Source of the DNA: Bacillus methanolicus
GTDB lineage: Bacteria; Bacillota; Bacilli; Bacillales; Cytobacillaceae
Direction of reading: 5' to 3'
Length of the DNA: 45,547 nucleotides
Assembly (NCBI RefSeq): GCF_028888695.1
Contig: NZ_PNFF01000005.1
Span: forward strand, 1 to 45,547
In this document: positions 34,240-42,673 of the stretch, in pieces
Position numbering within the stretch: the stretch's first letter is position 1
How the letters are laid out: the number at the start of each line of letters is the position of its first letter
Made by a program: the position numbers and the translations under genes
Notes under the pieces: generated by a model
Told to the model about the DNA's origin: nothing
The model's database searches: none
The model's input: only the letters and a program-made list of their open reading frames with translations

Positions 34240-34361
34240 TTTTTTTCTTTGCCATTTTTCTATTATTCTGTATTTTTCTATAAACACGTTTTTCATTATA
34301 AAAACAAGGGGATTTGGAAGATACTTATCTGCTTCCATCACAGAAAAAAGGGGTTATTTGC

Positions 34362-35429
34362 ATGAAAAATCTAGTTTTGCTTGGCGGCGGTTACGGAGGC
34401 ATGAGAATACTTCACCGTCTATTGCCGAATCATTTGCCTGAGGATGTTTCTATTACACTTATTGATCGTGTTCCATACCATTGTTTAAAAACCGAGTATT
34501 ACGCTCTTGCTGCGGGAACAATCTCTGATCATCACATCCGGGTACCATTTCCGGAACATCCGCGATTAAATATTAAATTCGGTGAAGTTACAGGAATTGA
34601 CCTTAAGGAAAAGAAGGTATTTTTAAAAGATCAGGAAACGGTTCAATATGATGATCTCGTGATTGGACTTGGCTGTGAAGACAAATATCATAATGTACCT
34701 GGAGCCGAGCTTTATACTTATAGTATTCAGTCCATTGAAAAATCGAGATGCACATATCAGGCCCTTAATAACCTTGAACCGGGATCAACTGTCGCAATTG
34801 TCGGGGCAGGATTAAGCGGTGTGGAGTTGGCGAGCGAGTTAAGCGAAAGCCGCAAAGATCTTCACATTATATTATTTGACAGGGGAAGCCATATATTGTC
34901 AGCCTTCCCGAAACGATTAAGTACTTATGTGGAAAACTGGTTTGACAATCACAATGTTGAAATTGTGAATAACGCAAACATTACGAGAGTTGAAGAAAAT
35001 GTGTTATTCAATCATGGCGAGCCTATTCATTGTGATGCGATCGTATGGACTGCAGGCATTCAGCCGAATAAGGTTGTCAGGGATTTAGATGTCGAAAAGG
35101 ATAGAAAGGGCAGAGTAGTGCTAACTCCTCAGCATAATCTCCCAAATGACGAGCATGTTTATGTAGTAGGCGATTGTGCAAGCCTTCCTCATGCTCCGAG
35201 CGCCCAGCTAGCAGAAGCCCAGGCTGAACAGATTGTCCAAGTTCTGTTAAAACGTTGGAACGGCGAACAGCCGCCGGAAAGTTTTCCGCCAATCAAACTA
35301 AAAGGAATTCTCGGGTCCCTTGGCAGAAAACACGGTTTTGGCCTAGTCGCAGAGCGCCCCATTACAGGCCGTGTACCCCGCCTGCTGAAATCAGGGGTAC
35401 TGTGGATGTATAAGTATCATAATGGATGA
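34362..35429 (+). CDS. yutJ: NDH-2-like NAD(P)H oxidoreductase (YutJ)
   Basis: 355 residues from the ATG at 34362 (AAGGGG upstream), equal to B. subtilis YutJ. FAD motif LVLLGGGYGGMRILHRL at 4-20, NAD motif VAIVGAGLSGVELASEL near 147-163, and VYVVGDCASLPHAPSAQLAE near 265-284. It differs from YumB by a shorter C-terminus. A flavin quinone reductase role is likely; the electron acceptor is unproven. Confidence 0.9.
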   Translation: MKNLVLLGGGYGGMRILHRLLPNHLPEDVSITLIDRVPYHCLKTEYYALAAGTISDHHIRVPFPEHPRLNIKFGEVTGIDLKEKKVFLKDQETVQYDDLVIGLGCEDKYHNVPGAELYTYSIQSIEKSRCTYQALNNLEPGSTVAIVGAGLSGVELASELSESRKDLHIILFDRGSHILSAFPKRLSTYVENWFDNHNVEIVNNANITRVEENVLFNHGEPIHCDAIVWTAGIQPNKVVRDLDVEKDRKGRVVLTPQHNLPNDEHVYVVGDCASLPHAPSAQLAEAQAEQIVQVLLKRWNGEQPPESFPPIKLKGILGSLGRKHGFGLVAERPITGRVPRLLKSGVLWMYKYHNG

Positions 35430-35461
35430 GATGACAAATCAACATACAGTGGCTGACTCAT

Positions 35462-35547
35462 AAGGGTCTGATCCCTACAATAATGACAATATATAGGATG
35501 GTTTTATTAATCTATCTATATATTGTGTTGAAGGGGTCTGACCCTTT
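35462..35547 (+). repeat. R3 MITE-like hairpin, copy 3
   Basis: Ends AAGGGTCTGATCCCT and AGGGGTCTGACCCTT are inverted repeats with two mismatches; inside, ACAATATATAG pairs with CTATATATTGT. Located 32 nt after yutJ and followed by a short T-run, so it may act as its terminator. Confidence 0.7.
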
Positions 35548-35608
35548 GTTTATTGTCCCTCTCTTTTTTCTGTTCAATAAAAAGGATTACTATTTCGTTT
35601 ACCAATGA

Positions 35609-35658
35609 TTGCAAATTTTTTATAAAAAAATTTAAAATATTTGTAACATTTATGTAGA
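35609..35658 (+). promoter_or_regulatory. Promoter with WalR-like direct repeat
   Basis: TTGCAA (35609-35614), 18-nt spacer, TAAAAT (35633-35638). Immediately downstream TGTAAC-ATTTA-TGTAGA (35642-35658) matches the WalR box TGTWAH-N5-TGTWAH at 11 of 12 positions. A site just after the -10 would repress. Confidence 0.6.
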
Positions 35659-35700
35659 ACATTCGTCTTTTTAAGTGAAAAAAATTGGGAGGTAGAAACA

Positions 35701-36243
35701 ATGAAAAAAATTTTTTCACTGCTAATGGTTGCTGTAGTTTTGTTGACTTTTAGTATTGGTGCTTCAGCTAAAACAACAGGTGATCTAACAAGCAGTCAAG
35801 CAATAAAACTTGCCTTGAGTGCTCGTCAACACTATTGGGACACAATGAACGGCCACATTCAAAAAGTAAAAAATTCAAAGTGCCCTTCAAAAACATTCAT
35901 CTATAAAGGAACTGAGTATCGATACTTCTGCAGTGAACTTGATACTAAAGAGGAACTTGTTAAATATTTGAATGAAGTTTTTACCCTAAACGCAATTGAC
36001 AAAGCAATTAAAAAGTACAGATTTATTGAATACAATGGTAAGCTTGCATTGCCTAATGCAGACAGCGGAAGTTTACTTGAATGGGATAAAGCAAAAGCAA
36101 AGTTAATTTATCAAAGAAAAGACATTCGCTTATATGAGTTTACTGTTCCATACGGAAATCCAGTAAAGTATGAAAAAAGAAAAGTTACTTTCGTTAAAGT
36201 AAGAAATAAATGGCAAATAAATGCGTTTGATGCTGTAAGATAA
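35701..36243 (+). CDS. Secreted IseA-like inhibitor of cell-wall hydrolases
   Basis: 180 residues with a Sec signal peptide (about 1-23, cleavage after SIGASA). The mature part fits the IseA/YoeB DL-endopeptidase inhibitor family: SQAIKLALSARQHYW, YKGTEYRYFCSELDTKEEL, EYNGKLALPNADSGSLLEWD, and a C-terminal VTFVKVRNKWQI. B. subtilis IseA binds and inhibits D,L-endopeptidases such as LytF and CwlO, and is WalR-repressed. Two Cys could form a disulfide. GGGAGG precedes the ATG. Confidence 0.75.
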   Translation: MKKIFSLLMVAVVLLTFSIGASAKTTGDLTSSQAIKLALSARQHYWDTMNGHIQKVKNSKCPSKTFIYKGTEYRYFCSELDTKEELVKYLNEVFTLNAIDKAIKKYRFIEYNGKLALPNADSGSLLEWDKAKAKLIYQRKDIRLYEFTVPYGNPVKYEKRKVTFVKVRNKWQINAFDAVR

Positions 36244-36263
36244 TGCGCCACAATCCACAATAC

Positions 36264-36305
36264 AAAAACCGTTTACATGCATTCGTAAACGGTTTTATTT
36301 TTTCT
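36264..36305 (+). terminator. Terminator of the IseA-like gene
   Basis: AAACCGTTTAC and GTAAACGGTTT pair around an 8-nt loop, followed by TATTTTTT. Confidence 0.85.
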
Positions 36306-36451
36306 CAAGTTCTTACAATGTTCCACTCTGTTTTCCAAAATGATCTTAACTTTTTCCTAGATTATTTAAACTTTTTCCAAAATTCCATCCTGTTTTCAAA
36401 ATTTCCTCAAATTAATTTTGCCTAAACAAAAATCGGATCAGTAACCTCCCA

Positions 36452-36778
36452 TTATTCCGTCCGGTACCCGTATTTTTCCATTTCTGCAAAAATAGTTTTC
36501 AATCTTGGATTTCCTTCACCAACTATTTTATCTTCAATCAGCACAACTGGATAAAACATATCCTGATCAATCACTTTTCGGGCAAAGATTTTCTTGTTTT
36601 CATCTTCCGGCGGGTTAAATATATCGACATAGGAAATTTTAAACGGCTGATCAGGGAACTTTCTTGCCACTGCAGCTTCCAGCCATTCGAACGTTTCTTT
36701 TGAAGAAGGAAGGTTCACACAGCTGGCACAAAGCTGTTCTGCCCCGTATACGATGATTTCCACTTCTTTATTTTCCAC
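36452..36778 (-). CDS. yuzD: YuzD-family (DUF1462) protein
   Basis: 108 residues from a GTG at 36778, which gives the same length as B. subtilis YuzD; other GTGs a few codons upstream are possible. Thioredoxin-like pattern with CASC in IIVYGAEQLCASCVNLPSS and a conserved GEGNPRLK near the C-terminus. Probably a thiol-redox or Fe-S-related protein; function unproven. Divergent from the NifU-like gene yutI, 192 bp away. Confidence 0.83.
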   Translation of the reverse strand: MENKEVEIIVYGAEQLCASCVNLPSSKETFEWLEAAVARKFPDQPFKISYVDIFNPPEDENKKIFARKVIDQDMFYPVVLIEDKIVGEGNPRLKTIFAEMEKYGYRTE

Positions 36779-36969
36779 GCATCCCACACGCCCCTTATTA
36801 AGTTCTCCTTTATTATTATACAACACCTTTTCATTGAAAAAACCGTTAGAAACATGCAGGTAGGCACTTCAATCCCATTTTGTTCATTATGGATTGATTT
36901 CCATTTCTAATGAATGGATTTTTCCTTTGAATATAATTATAATAAAATTAGGAAAGGAGTCGATTAAAT

Positions 36970-37206
36970 ATGTCAGATCTAGAAATGAAAGAGCAAGTAC
37001 AAGAAATACTAGATAAATTGCGCCCATTTCTTCTTCGTGACGGTGGAGACTGCGAACTAGTGGATGTTGAAGATGGCATTGTTAAGCTTCGCTTACTAGG
37101 TGCTTGCGGAAGCTGCCCAAGTTCAACAATCACTTTGAAAGCCGGAATCGAACGCGCACTTCTAGAAGAAGTTCCCGGAGTAGTTGAAGTAGAACAAGTA
37201 TTCTAA
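36970..37206 (+). CDS. yutI: NifU-like Fe-S scaffold (YutI)
   Basis: 78 residues of the NifU C-terminal domain type: [20 protein letters not shown] and the cluster-binding [14 protein letters not shown] with CxxC. It transfers Fe-S clusters in the cytosol. AAAGGAG precedes the ATG. Together with yutM 4.5 kb away it supplies late Fe-S maturation. Confidence 0.94.
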   Translation: MSDLEMKEQVQEILDKLRPFLLRDGGDCELVDVEDGIVKLRLLGACGSCPSSTITLKAGIERALLEEVPGVVEVEQVF

Positions 37207-37231
37207 TATGATATTCTTTGAGAATATGTTT

Positions 37232-37270
37232 AAAGCGATTTCGCCAAATAACGAAATCGCTTTTTTTTTC
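37232..37270 (+). terminator. Terminator of yutI
   Basis: AAAGCGATTTCG and CGAAATCGCTTT form a 12-bp stem with T-run; it abuts the thrB stop codon. Confidence 0.85.
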
Positions 37271-38188
37271 TTATAAACAAGATAACTTTTCCGTTGTCAC
37301 TTTGCTTCCAACCTGATCAATTTTCAGATTTAGCACTTCCATATCCGGCAGCAAGTCCTTTAATAACGAAGCTGTTCTTTCTCCTTTATCAGTTTCTGTG
37401 CAGCAAATCACAGCAGGACCTGCTCCGCTTAAAGCAACGCCAAATGCTCCGAAATCTAAAGCATGCTTCTCAATCAAGCCAAGGTGAGGTACAAGATTCC
37501 GGCGGTATGGCTGATGATACAAGTCATTTCTCATCATTTTTCCGGCCATTTCCCAGTCGCCGCTTATGAGAGAAGCAACGAGCAGATTTGCGGTTGCTCC
37601 TGCCTGGACAGCTTCTTGAAATGACAGCTGGTCCGGCAAAACGCCGCGGGAATCCTTCGTTAATAATTCTTCTTTCGGTATCACTGCGACAACATCAAAT
37701 GAAATATTGGAAAATACAGCGCAATTTACTTCTTCCGCTGTTTGCTGGCCAATGACAAGTCCTCCAAATAGCGAGGCTCCTACATTATCAGGGTGCCCTT
37801 CAATTCTTGATGCAATTTCAAGCTTTTCCTGTTTCGATAACGATAATTGGCACACCACATCAGCTAACTCGATTGCGGCTACGATTGCTGCCGCACTAGA
37901 TCCAAGTCCTCTTGCAAGCGGAATGCCGCTTTTTACTTTTAACCGGCATGGAGGCATCTGGCGCTGAAAAAGAGACGCTGTATAAATCGCTGTCTGGCTG
38001 ATAAAATTTGTCTCATCTGTTGGGAGGGATTGCAGTTCTTCGGTAAGGAAAATGATCTCCCATTTGCTGCTTATCTCCGCTTCAATGGTTAAATAAAGAT
38101 TTAAAGCTAATCCAACCGAGTCAAACCCAGGTCCCAAGTTGGCTGTACTGGCAGGGACCCGGATGAGGACCATTTCATCCTCGTTCAT
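37271..38188 (-). CDS. thrB: Homoserine kinase
   Basis: 305 residues of the GHMP kinase family: substrate-binding [19 protein letters not shown] at 11-29, ATP-binding [19 protein letters not shown] near 86-104, and a C-terminal [11 protein letters not shown]. Phosphorylates homoserine in threonine synthesis. Last gene of hom-thrC-thrB; start overlaps thrC stop by 4 nt. Confidence 0.96.
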   Translation of the reverse strand: MNEDEMVLIRVPASTANLGPGFDSVGLALNLYLTIEAEISSKWEIIFLTEELQSLPTDETNFISQTAIYTASLFQRQMPPCRLKVKSGIPLARGLGSSAAAIVAAIELADVVCQLSLSKQEKLEIASRIEGHPDNVGASLFGGLVIGQQTAEEVNCAVFSNISFDVVAVIPKEELLTKDSRGVLPDQLSFQEAVQAGATANLLVASLISGDWEMAGKMMRNDLYHQPYRRNLVPHLGLIEKHALDFGAFGVALSGAGPAVICCTETDKGERTASLLKDLLPDMEVLNLKIDQVGSKVTTEKLSCL

Positions 38189-39246
38189 TGATGGACAACT
38201 CCCTTGATATGATCCCTAAGAGCTTCTTCATCATTCGGGAGAAGAACAGGCTTAACCGGGCTGCAATCAATAGCTGTATTCGGGTCCTTTAAACCATTTC
38301 CTGTCAGGACAGCAACAATTCTTGTTCCCTGCTCAATTTCACCATTTCGAAGCTGTTTATAAATCCCTGCCAAGGAAGCACATGATGCCGGTTCTGCAAA
38401 AATTCCTTCTGCAGAGGCCAATTTTCTGTATGCAATCAAAATTTCTTCATCGCTGACTTCATCGATTTTTCCATTTGATTCTTTAGCAGCATCGACAGCA
38501 AGATGCCAGCTCGCGGGATTGCCAATTCGAATCGCTGTAGCAATTGTTTCCGGATTTTCAAAAACACGGTTATGAACGATCGCAGCGGCGCCTTCCGCCT
38601 CAAAACCATGCATTTTAGGGAGTTTATGCCCTTTTTTTGCATTGTATTCTTTAAATCCTTTCCAATATGCACTGATATTTCCTGCATTTCCAATCGGGAT
38701 GGCTAATATGTCAGGTGCCTCTCCCAGCTGATCGCATACTTCAAATGCGGCTGTTTTTTGCCCCTCAAGGCGGTAAGGATTAACTGAATTGACAAGTGTC
38801 ACCGGTTCTTTCTCGCTGATGTTTCTCACCATTTTAAGCGCATCATCAAAGTTCCCTTGAATCGAAAGAATTTCTGCACCATACATGACCGCTTGCGCCA
38901 CTTTTCCCATTGCAATTTTCCCTTCAGGAATAACGATTATGCAGCGCATTCCTGCCCTTGCTGCATACGCTGCGGCAGAGGCGGATGTATTTCCTGTTGA
39001 AGCGCAAATCACTGTATTGCTTCCAGCTTCTTTTGCTTTGGCGACAGCCATCACCATTCCGCGGTCTTTAAATGAACCAGTCGGATTTGCTCCTTCTACC
39101 TTTACGTACAGGTCAACTCCCCATTCCTTCGAGAGATTTTCAAGCCTGATTAACGGGGTATTTCCTTCATTCAATGTTAAGTCTGGCGTTTTGTCAGTAA
39201 TCGGCAAATATTCTTTATATGCTGCAAGTAAGCCGGGCCATCTCAT
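38185..39246 (-). CDS. thrC: Threonine synthase
   Basis: 353 residues, short class of fold type II PLP enzymes. Lys in [11 protein letters not shown] near 60 binds [22 protein letters not shown] and the IPIGNAGNI phosphate loop are present. Converts O-phosphohomoserine to threonine. Overlaps hom and thrB by 4 nt on each side, so translation is coupled. Confidence 0.96.
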   Translation of the reverse strand: MRWPGLLAAYKEYLPITDKTPDLTLNEGNTPLIRLENLSKEWGVDLYVKVEGANPTGSFKDRGMVMAVAKAKEAGSNTVICASTGNTSASAAAYAARAGMRCIIVIPEGKIAMGKVAQAVMYGAEILSIQGNFDDALKMVRNISEKEPVTLVNSVNPYRLEGQKTAAFEVCDQLGEAPDILAIPIGNAGNISAYWKGFKEYNAKKGHKLPKMHGFEAEGAAAIVHNRVFENPETIATAIRIGNPASWHLAVDAAKESNGKIDEVSDEEILIAYRKLASAEGIFAEPASCASLAGIYKQLRNGEIEQGTRIVAVLTGNGLKDPNTAIDCSPVKPVLLPNDEEALRDHIKGVVHQ

Positions 39247-40541
39247 ATTCTTGCACTCCCTTCAACCCGATACGAACTTTTTATTTCATGAATTGCATTT
39301 AAATCTCTTAATTTCACTAAAATATCTTCATAGTCTTGAAGAGATGCCTGGTGTGTAACAAGCACAACTTCTGCCAGTCCTTTTTCCTTTAACGGCATCT
39401 GAAGAATTTTCTCAAAACTAACCGAATGCTCTGAGAATATGGATGTAATATTTGCAAAAACCCCTACCTCGTCTTTTACTTGAAGCCTTAAAAAGAATTT
39501 GGAATAGATTTCATCCGGCCCTTTTAACTTCTTTTGATATTGCGGAGTGACAGCGTTCGCTCCATTTACGCCAAGACGCATATTTTTCATGACTCCTACA
39601 AGGTCGGAAACAACGGCAGTGGCCGTTGGGAGGCTTCCTGCCCCCGGACCGTAGAACATCGTTTCACCGACGGCTTCTCCGTAGACATAAACCGCATTAT
39701 ATTCATCGTTTACCGAAGCAAGTGGATGAGAATCCGAAAGCAAAGTCGGCTGAACACTTACTTCTACTTTTTCTCCCTCGCGGTGGGCAATTCCGATCAA
39801 TTTCATCGTATATCCTAATTGCTTGCCATACTGGATATCTTCTTCGGTAATTCTTGTAATTCCCTCTACTTTTACATCGTCCAGGTCAATTTTCATGGAA
39901 AATCCGAGGGTTGCAAGTATGGCCATTTTTCTCGCAGCGTCGAGGCCTTCAACGTCGGAAGCAGGATCTGCCTCCGCATATCCTAATTCCTGTGCTTCTT
40001 TCAACACTTCTTCATAGGCACTTCCATGCTTGCTCATTTTCGTTAAAATGTAGTTCGTCGTACCGTTCACAATGCCCATCATTTTTGTAATTCGGTCAGA
40101 AGCGAGACCGTCTACTAAACTTCTTAAAATTGGTATTCCGCCCGCTACACTGGCCTCATAAAATAGATCACATCCGTTTGCGGAAGCTGCGGTCAAAAGC
40201 TCTGATCCGTAAACGGCCATCAAATCCTTATTGGCTGTCACAACATGCTTCTTCTCTGATAAGGCTTTAAGCAGATAGTTCCTTGTCTGTTCTACTCCGC
40301 CCATCACTTCGATAACGACATCAATTTCAGGATCTTGCAAAATATCATCCGCATTTGTCGTTAACTGTACTGAATCAACTTCTACATCCCTTTTTTTATT
40401 TAAATCCTGAACAAGAATTTTTTTCACCTTTACAGGACAGCCTACTTGATGCATTAATTTGTCCTGATGATTTTTAATGATTTTTACTACACCCGATCCA
40501 ACGGTGCCTAATCCTAACAAGCCAACTTGGATTGCTTCCAC
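39243..40541 (-). CDS. hom: Homoserine dehydrogenase
   Basis: 432 residues from GTG (GGAGGGG upstream). NAD(P)-binding [13 protein letters not shown] at 8-20; catalytic-domain motifs [22 protein letters not shown] and [18 protein letters not shown]-terminal ACT domain (about 350-430) allows feedback inhibition by threonine. First gene of the operon. Confidence 0.97.
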   Translation of the reverse strand: MEAIQVGLLGLGTVGSGVVKIIKNHQDKLMHQVGCPVKVKKILVQDLNKKRDVEVDSVQLTTNADDILQDPEIDVVIEVMGGVEQTRNYLLKALSEKKHVVTANKDLMAVYGSELLTAASANGCDLFYEASVAGGIPILRSLVDGLASDRITKMMGIVNGTTNYILTKMSKHGSAYEEVLKEAQELGYAEADPASDVEGLDAARKMAILATLGFSMKIDLDDVKVEGITRITEEDIQYGKQLGYTMKLIGIAHREGEKVEVSVQPTLLSDSHPLASVNDEYNAVYVYGEAVGETMFYGPGAGSLPTATAVVSDLVGVMKNMRLGVNGANAVTPQYQKKLKGPDEIYSKFFLRLQVKDEVGVFANITSIFSEHSVSFEKILQMPLKEKGLAEVVLVTHQASLQDYEDILVKLRDLNAIHEIKSSYRVEGSARI

Positions 40542-40598
40542 ACTCTTTCCCCTCCGTTTTGTTCACCTATTGTGCACATTTGTTTGTATATAGTAGAC

Positions 40599-40627
40599 AT
40601 TATATTTGTAGTTGCCACTTTTTTCAA
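40599..40627 (-). promoter_or_regulatory. hom-thrC-thrB promoter
   Basis: Minus strand TTGAAA (40622-40627), 17-nt spacer, TATAAT (40599-40604), about 58 bp before the hom GTG. Confidence 0.8.
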
Positions 40628-40653
40628 TAGGTAAATAAGGAGGTTTTTTCTCG

Positions 40654-40667
40654 TGAAAACGCTTACT
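40654..40667. promoter_or_regulatory. cre-like site upstream of hom
   Basis: TGAAAACGCTTACT matches the CcpA cre consensus at 13 of 14 positions. It lies about 27 bp upstream of the hom -35, which would suit activation more than repression, but it also sits in a tiny plus-strand frame with a good ribosome site. Confidence 0.4.
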
Positions 40668-40747
40668 ATATGTTTATTTCGAAGTTTTTTGTAAATAAAA
40701 AAATTTTTTGAAAAAAGTACTCCCCTCTTTATTTATAAAGATTAAGA

Positions 40748-41752
40748 TCACGGTCTCGCTAACCATTCAGGCAGTGGAATCCTATATTTTTGAACGGGAA
40801 CTTTCGCAAGCTGATAAAAGTTTCCGAGGAACCGCTCGTATTCGCCTGACTGAGATAGAAATTTCAAAAAATGGTCTTCCAGCATGTGTCTTTGCTGTTC
40901 GGAATTCGTGATATAATAACTCTCAACACACTCATAAAAATGAAGAGGGAACAAGATTCTTGAAAATAAAAGCCTCCAGGAGAAAGAAGATAACGGGCTT
41001 ACTGATTGATAATCGTTTATAAATTGTTTGACATCCGGTTCATACGTTTTTATATTGGCAAAATACCGTTCCCTAATCCATTCCGCAATATCCCTGCTTG
41101 AATGGTCAAAAACCCACTCAAATGGATTTTTACAATAGTGGCTCGTCCAGAGGGCCTCTGAAAATCTTTCATGGCAGACTGTTCCGCCGTCTGAAGCCAT
41201 GGGCTCATCGTCTAACTCGGTATCAACCAAATATTGAATAGCATTTTCCGTTAGTCCCATGTAATAAGGAAACGATTCTAAAAACATTTTTTCAAATTCG
41301 TTTTCCGGCTGCTGGAATAACTTTTCTTTCCAAACCCTTTCCATTTGATCGAGCCTTTGTTCCCAGAGCTGCTTCCATTGCCCGATTCTGCTGATTTTCT
41401 TCACTTGAAACGGAATCGATCTGCCCCGGTAATGCAGTTTCGCGAGTTTTCTGCCCGGACTTATTTTTTTTGAAGGCTGAACATTTCGCGCCAGAAGAAC
41501 ACAAACATTTTCCTCATTCCACTTGGACGTTAACGCTCCTTCTTTTGTATGAACAAACGCTGCCACATGTCTGTCGCCTTTATTCATAAGATGCAAAGCA
41601 ATTTGTTCAAGCTCTGACAACTCTTCGTTTTCGATATTTCCAGTCGGAATGATCATATAGACTTCATCGCTTCTTTTAAAGGCTTTATAGATCCCCATTC
41701 TGACCTCTTCTTCGGTTACAATACCATATTGCTGTTCGAGCAGCTGCTTCAC
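40748..41752 (-). CDS. yutH: Spore coat-associated protein YutH
   Basis: 334 residues from a GTG at 41752 with GAGAGGAGG 6 nt upstream; this length is close to B. subtilis YutH (CotS/YsxE kinase-like family). Seen: GIYKAFKRSDEVYMIIPTGN, LLARNVQPSKKISPGRKLAKLHYRG and a WTSHYCKNPFEWVFDHSSRDIAEWIRE region. No complete kinase catalytic motif is evident. Expressed in sporulation in B. subtilis; here a 16-bp palindrome lies 36 bp before the start. Confidence 0.85.
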   Translation of the reverse strand: MKQLLEQQYGIVTEEEVRMGIYKAFKRSDEVYMIIPTGNIENEELSELEQIALHLMNKGDRHVAAFVHTKEGALTSKWNEENVCVLLARNVQPSKKISPGRKLAKLHYRGRSIPFQVKKISRIGQWKQLWEQRLDQMERVWKEKLFQQPENEFEKMFLESFPYYMGLTENAIQYLVDTELDDEPMASDGGTVCHERFSEALWTSHYCKNPFEWVFDHSSRDIAEWIRERYFANIKTYEPDVKQFINDYQSVSPLSSFSWRLLFSRILFPLHFYECVESYYITNSEQQRHMLEDHFLKFLSQSGEYERFLGNFYQLAKVPVQKYRIPLPEWLARP

Positions 41753-41787
41753 GATGTTCCTCCTCTCTTCAAACTGCTTCTGTTTCT

Positions 41788-41803
41788 GTTCATATATATG
41801 AAC
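41788..41803. promoter_or_regulatory. 16-bp perfect palindrome upstream of yutH
   Basis: GTTCATATATATGAAC. It contains CATATATA, similar to mother-cell sigma-factor -10 regions. Role not established. Confidence 0.3.
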
Positions 41804-42011
41804 GGAAAAATCAAAACTTGTGTTCAGGTTCTGGTTATCAAGCATTTCATTATTCAATTATTTGAACTTTCTGTTAAAATGAACTAGAAACACCTTTTGA
41901 AATATCATGAAAAGAGAACTATTCTCATTAGCTCTTATCTTGATTATTTGAGCATATTATAAGATATTGCAATATATATAAAGGGAAAATATACAGAAAA
42001 AGGTGAAGCAT

Positions 42012-42515
42012 ATGAAGGATGAAAAGAAAGTGATTAATATGACAGAGAAAACAGCACGGCAATGGCTCCATGAACGTGGAGTCGAAGTACAGGATATTGC
42101 TGAACTTGTTTATTTTCTTCAAAAAAAATATCACTCGAATTTAAAAATGGAAGAATGCATTCAAAACGTGGAGCGGGTTTTATCCAAACGCGAAGTGCAA
42201 AATGCGATTTTAACCGGTATTCAGCTTGACATAATGGCAGAAAAAGGAATGCTGGAGGAGCCTTTGCAAACAATTATTGCAACAGACGAAGGGTTATACG
42301 GTATTGACGAGATTTTAGCGTTTGCAATTGTAAATGTTTACGGTTCGATTGGCTTTACTAACTACGGTTATATCGATAAACAAAAACCGGGGATTTTAAA
42401 AGAATTAAATGATAAATCATCAGGGAAGTGCAACACCTTCTTAGATGACATTGTGGGCGCAATCGCAGCAGCCGCTTCAAGCCGTTTAGCCCATCGGGCA
42501 GCGAATGCGGAATAA
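42012..42515 (+). CDS. yutG: PgpA-family protein YutG
   Basis: 167 residues from the ATG at 42012 (AAGGTG 6 nt upstream). C-terminal two-thirds match the PgpA domain of the YutG type: EGLYGIDEILAFAIVNVYGSIG, then FLDDIVGAIAAAASSRLAHR. B. subtilis YutG is soluble-looking and lacks the membrane helices of E. coli PgpA; same here. Phosphatase activity not proven. An R2 repeat starts 6 nt after the stop. Confidence 0.86.
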   Translation: MKDEKKVINMTEKTARQWLHERGVEVQDIAELVYFLQKKYHSNLKMEECIQNVERVLSKREVQNAILTGIQLDIMAEKGMLEEPLQTIIATDEGLYGIDEILAFAIVNVYGSIGFTNYGYIDKQKPGILKELNDKSSGKCNTFLDDIVGAIAAAASSRLAHRAANAE

Positions 42516-42520
42516 AATTA

Positions 42521-42639
42521 GAAAAAAGCAAGCGCCTCGATTAGGCCCGACAAGCGCTGGAGGTCCTGCCAGTGAAGTCGCTTTTTGACTTCATTGGCAG
42601 GACCGAAGCGACCTCGAGGGCCTAGGCGCTGGAGTTAGA
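42521..42639 (+). repeat. R2 element, hairpin-core copy
   Basis: GAAAAAAGCAAGCGCC, then GGTCCTGCCAGTGAAGTC and GACTTCATTGGCAGGACC (18-bp stem, one G-U), enclosed by AGCGCC...AGGCCC and GGGCCTAGGCGCT. Differences from the 18.5-kb copy preserve pairing through G-U. Confidence 0.85.
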
Positions 42640-42640
42640 C

Positions 42641-42673
42641 AAAAAAAGATGGAGTTCGTCTCCATCCTTTTTT
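42641..42673. terminator. Bidirectional terminator between yutG and yutF
   Basis: GATGGAG and CTCCATC around TTCGT, with A-run and T-run. Confidence 0.8.
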
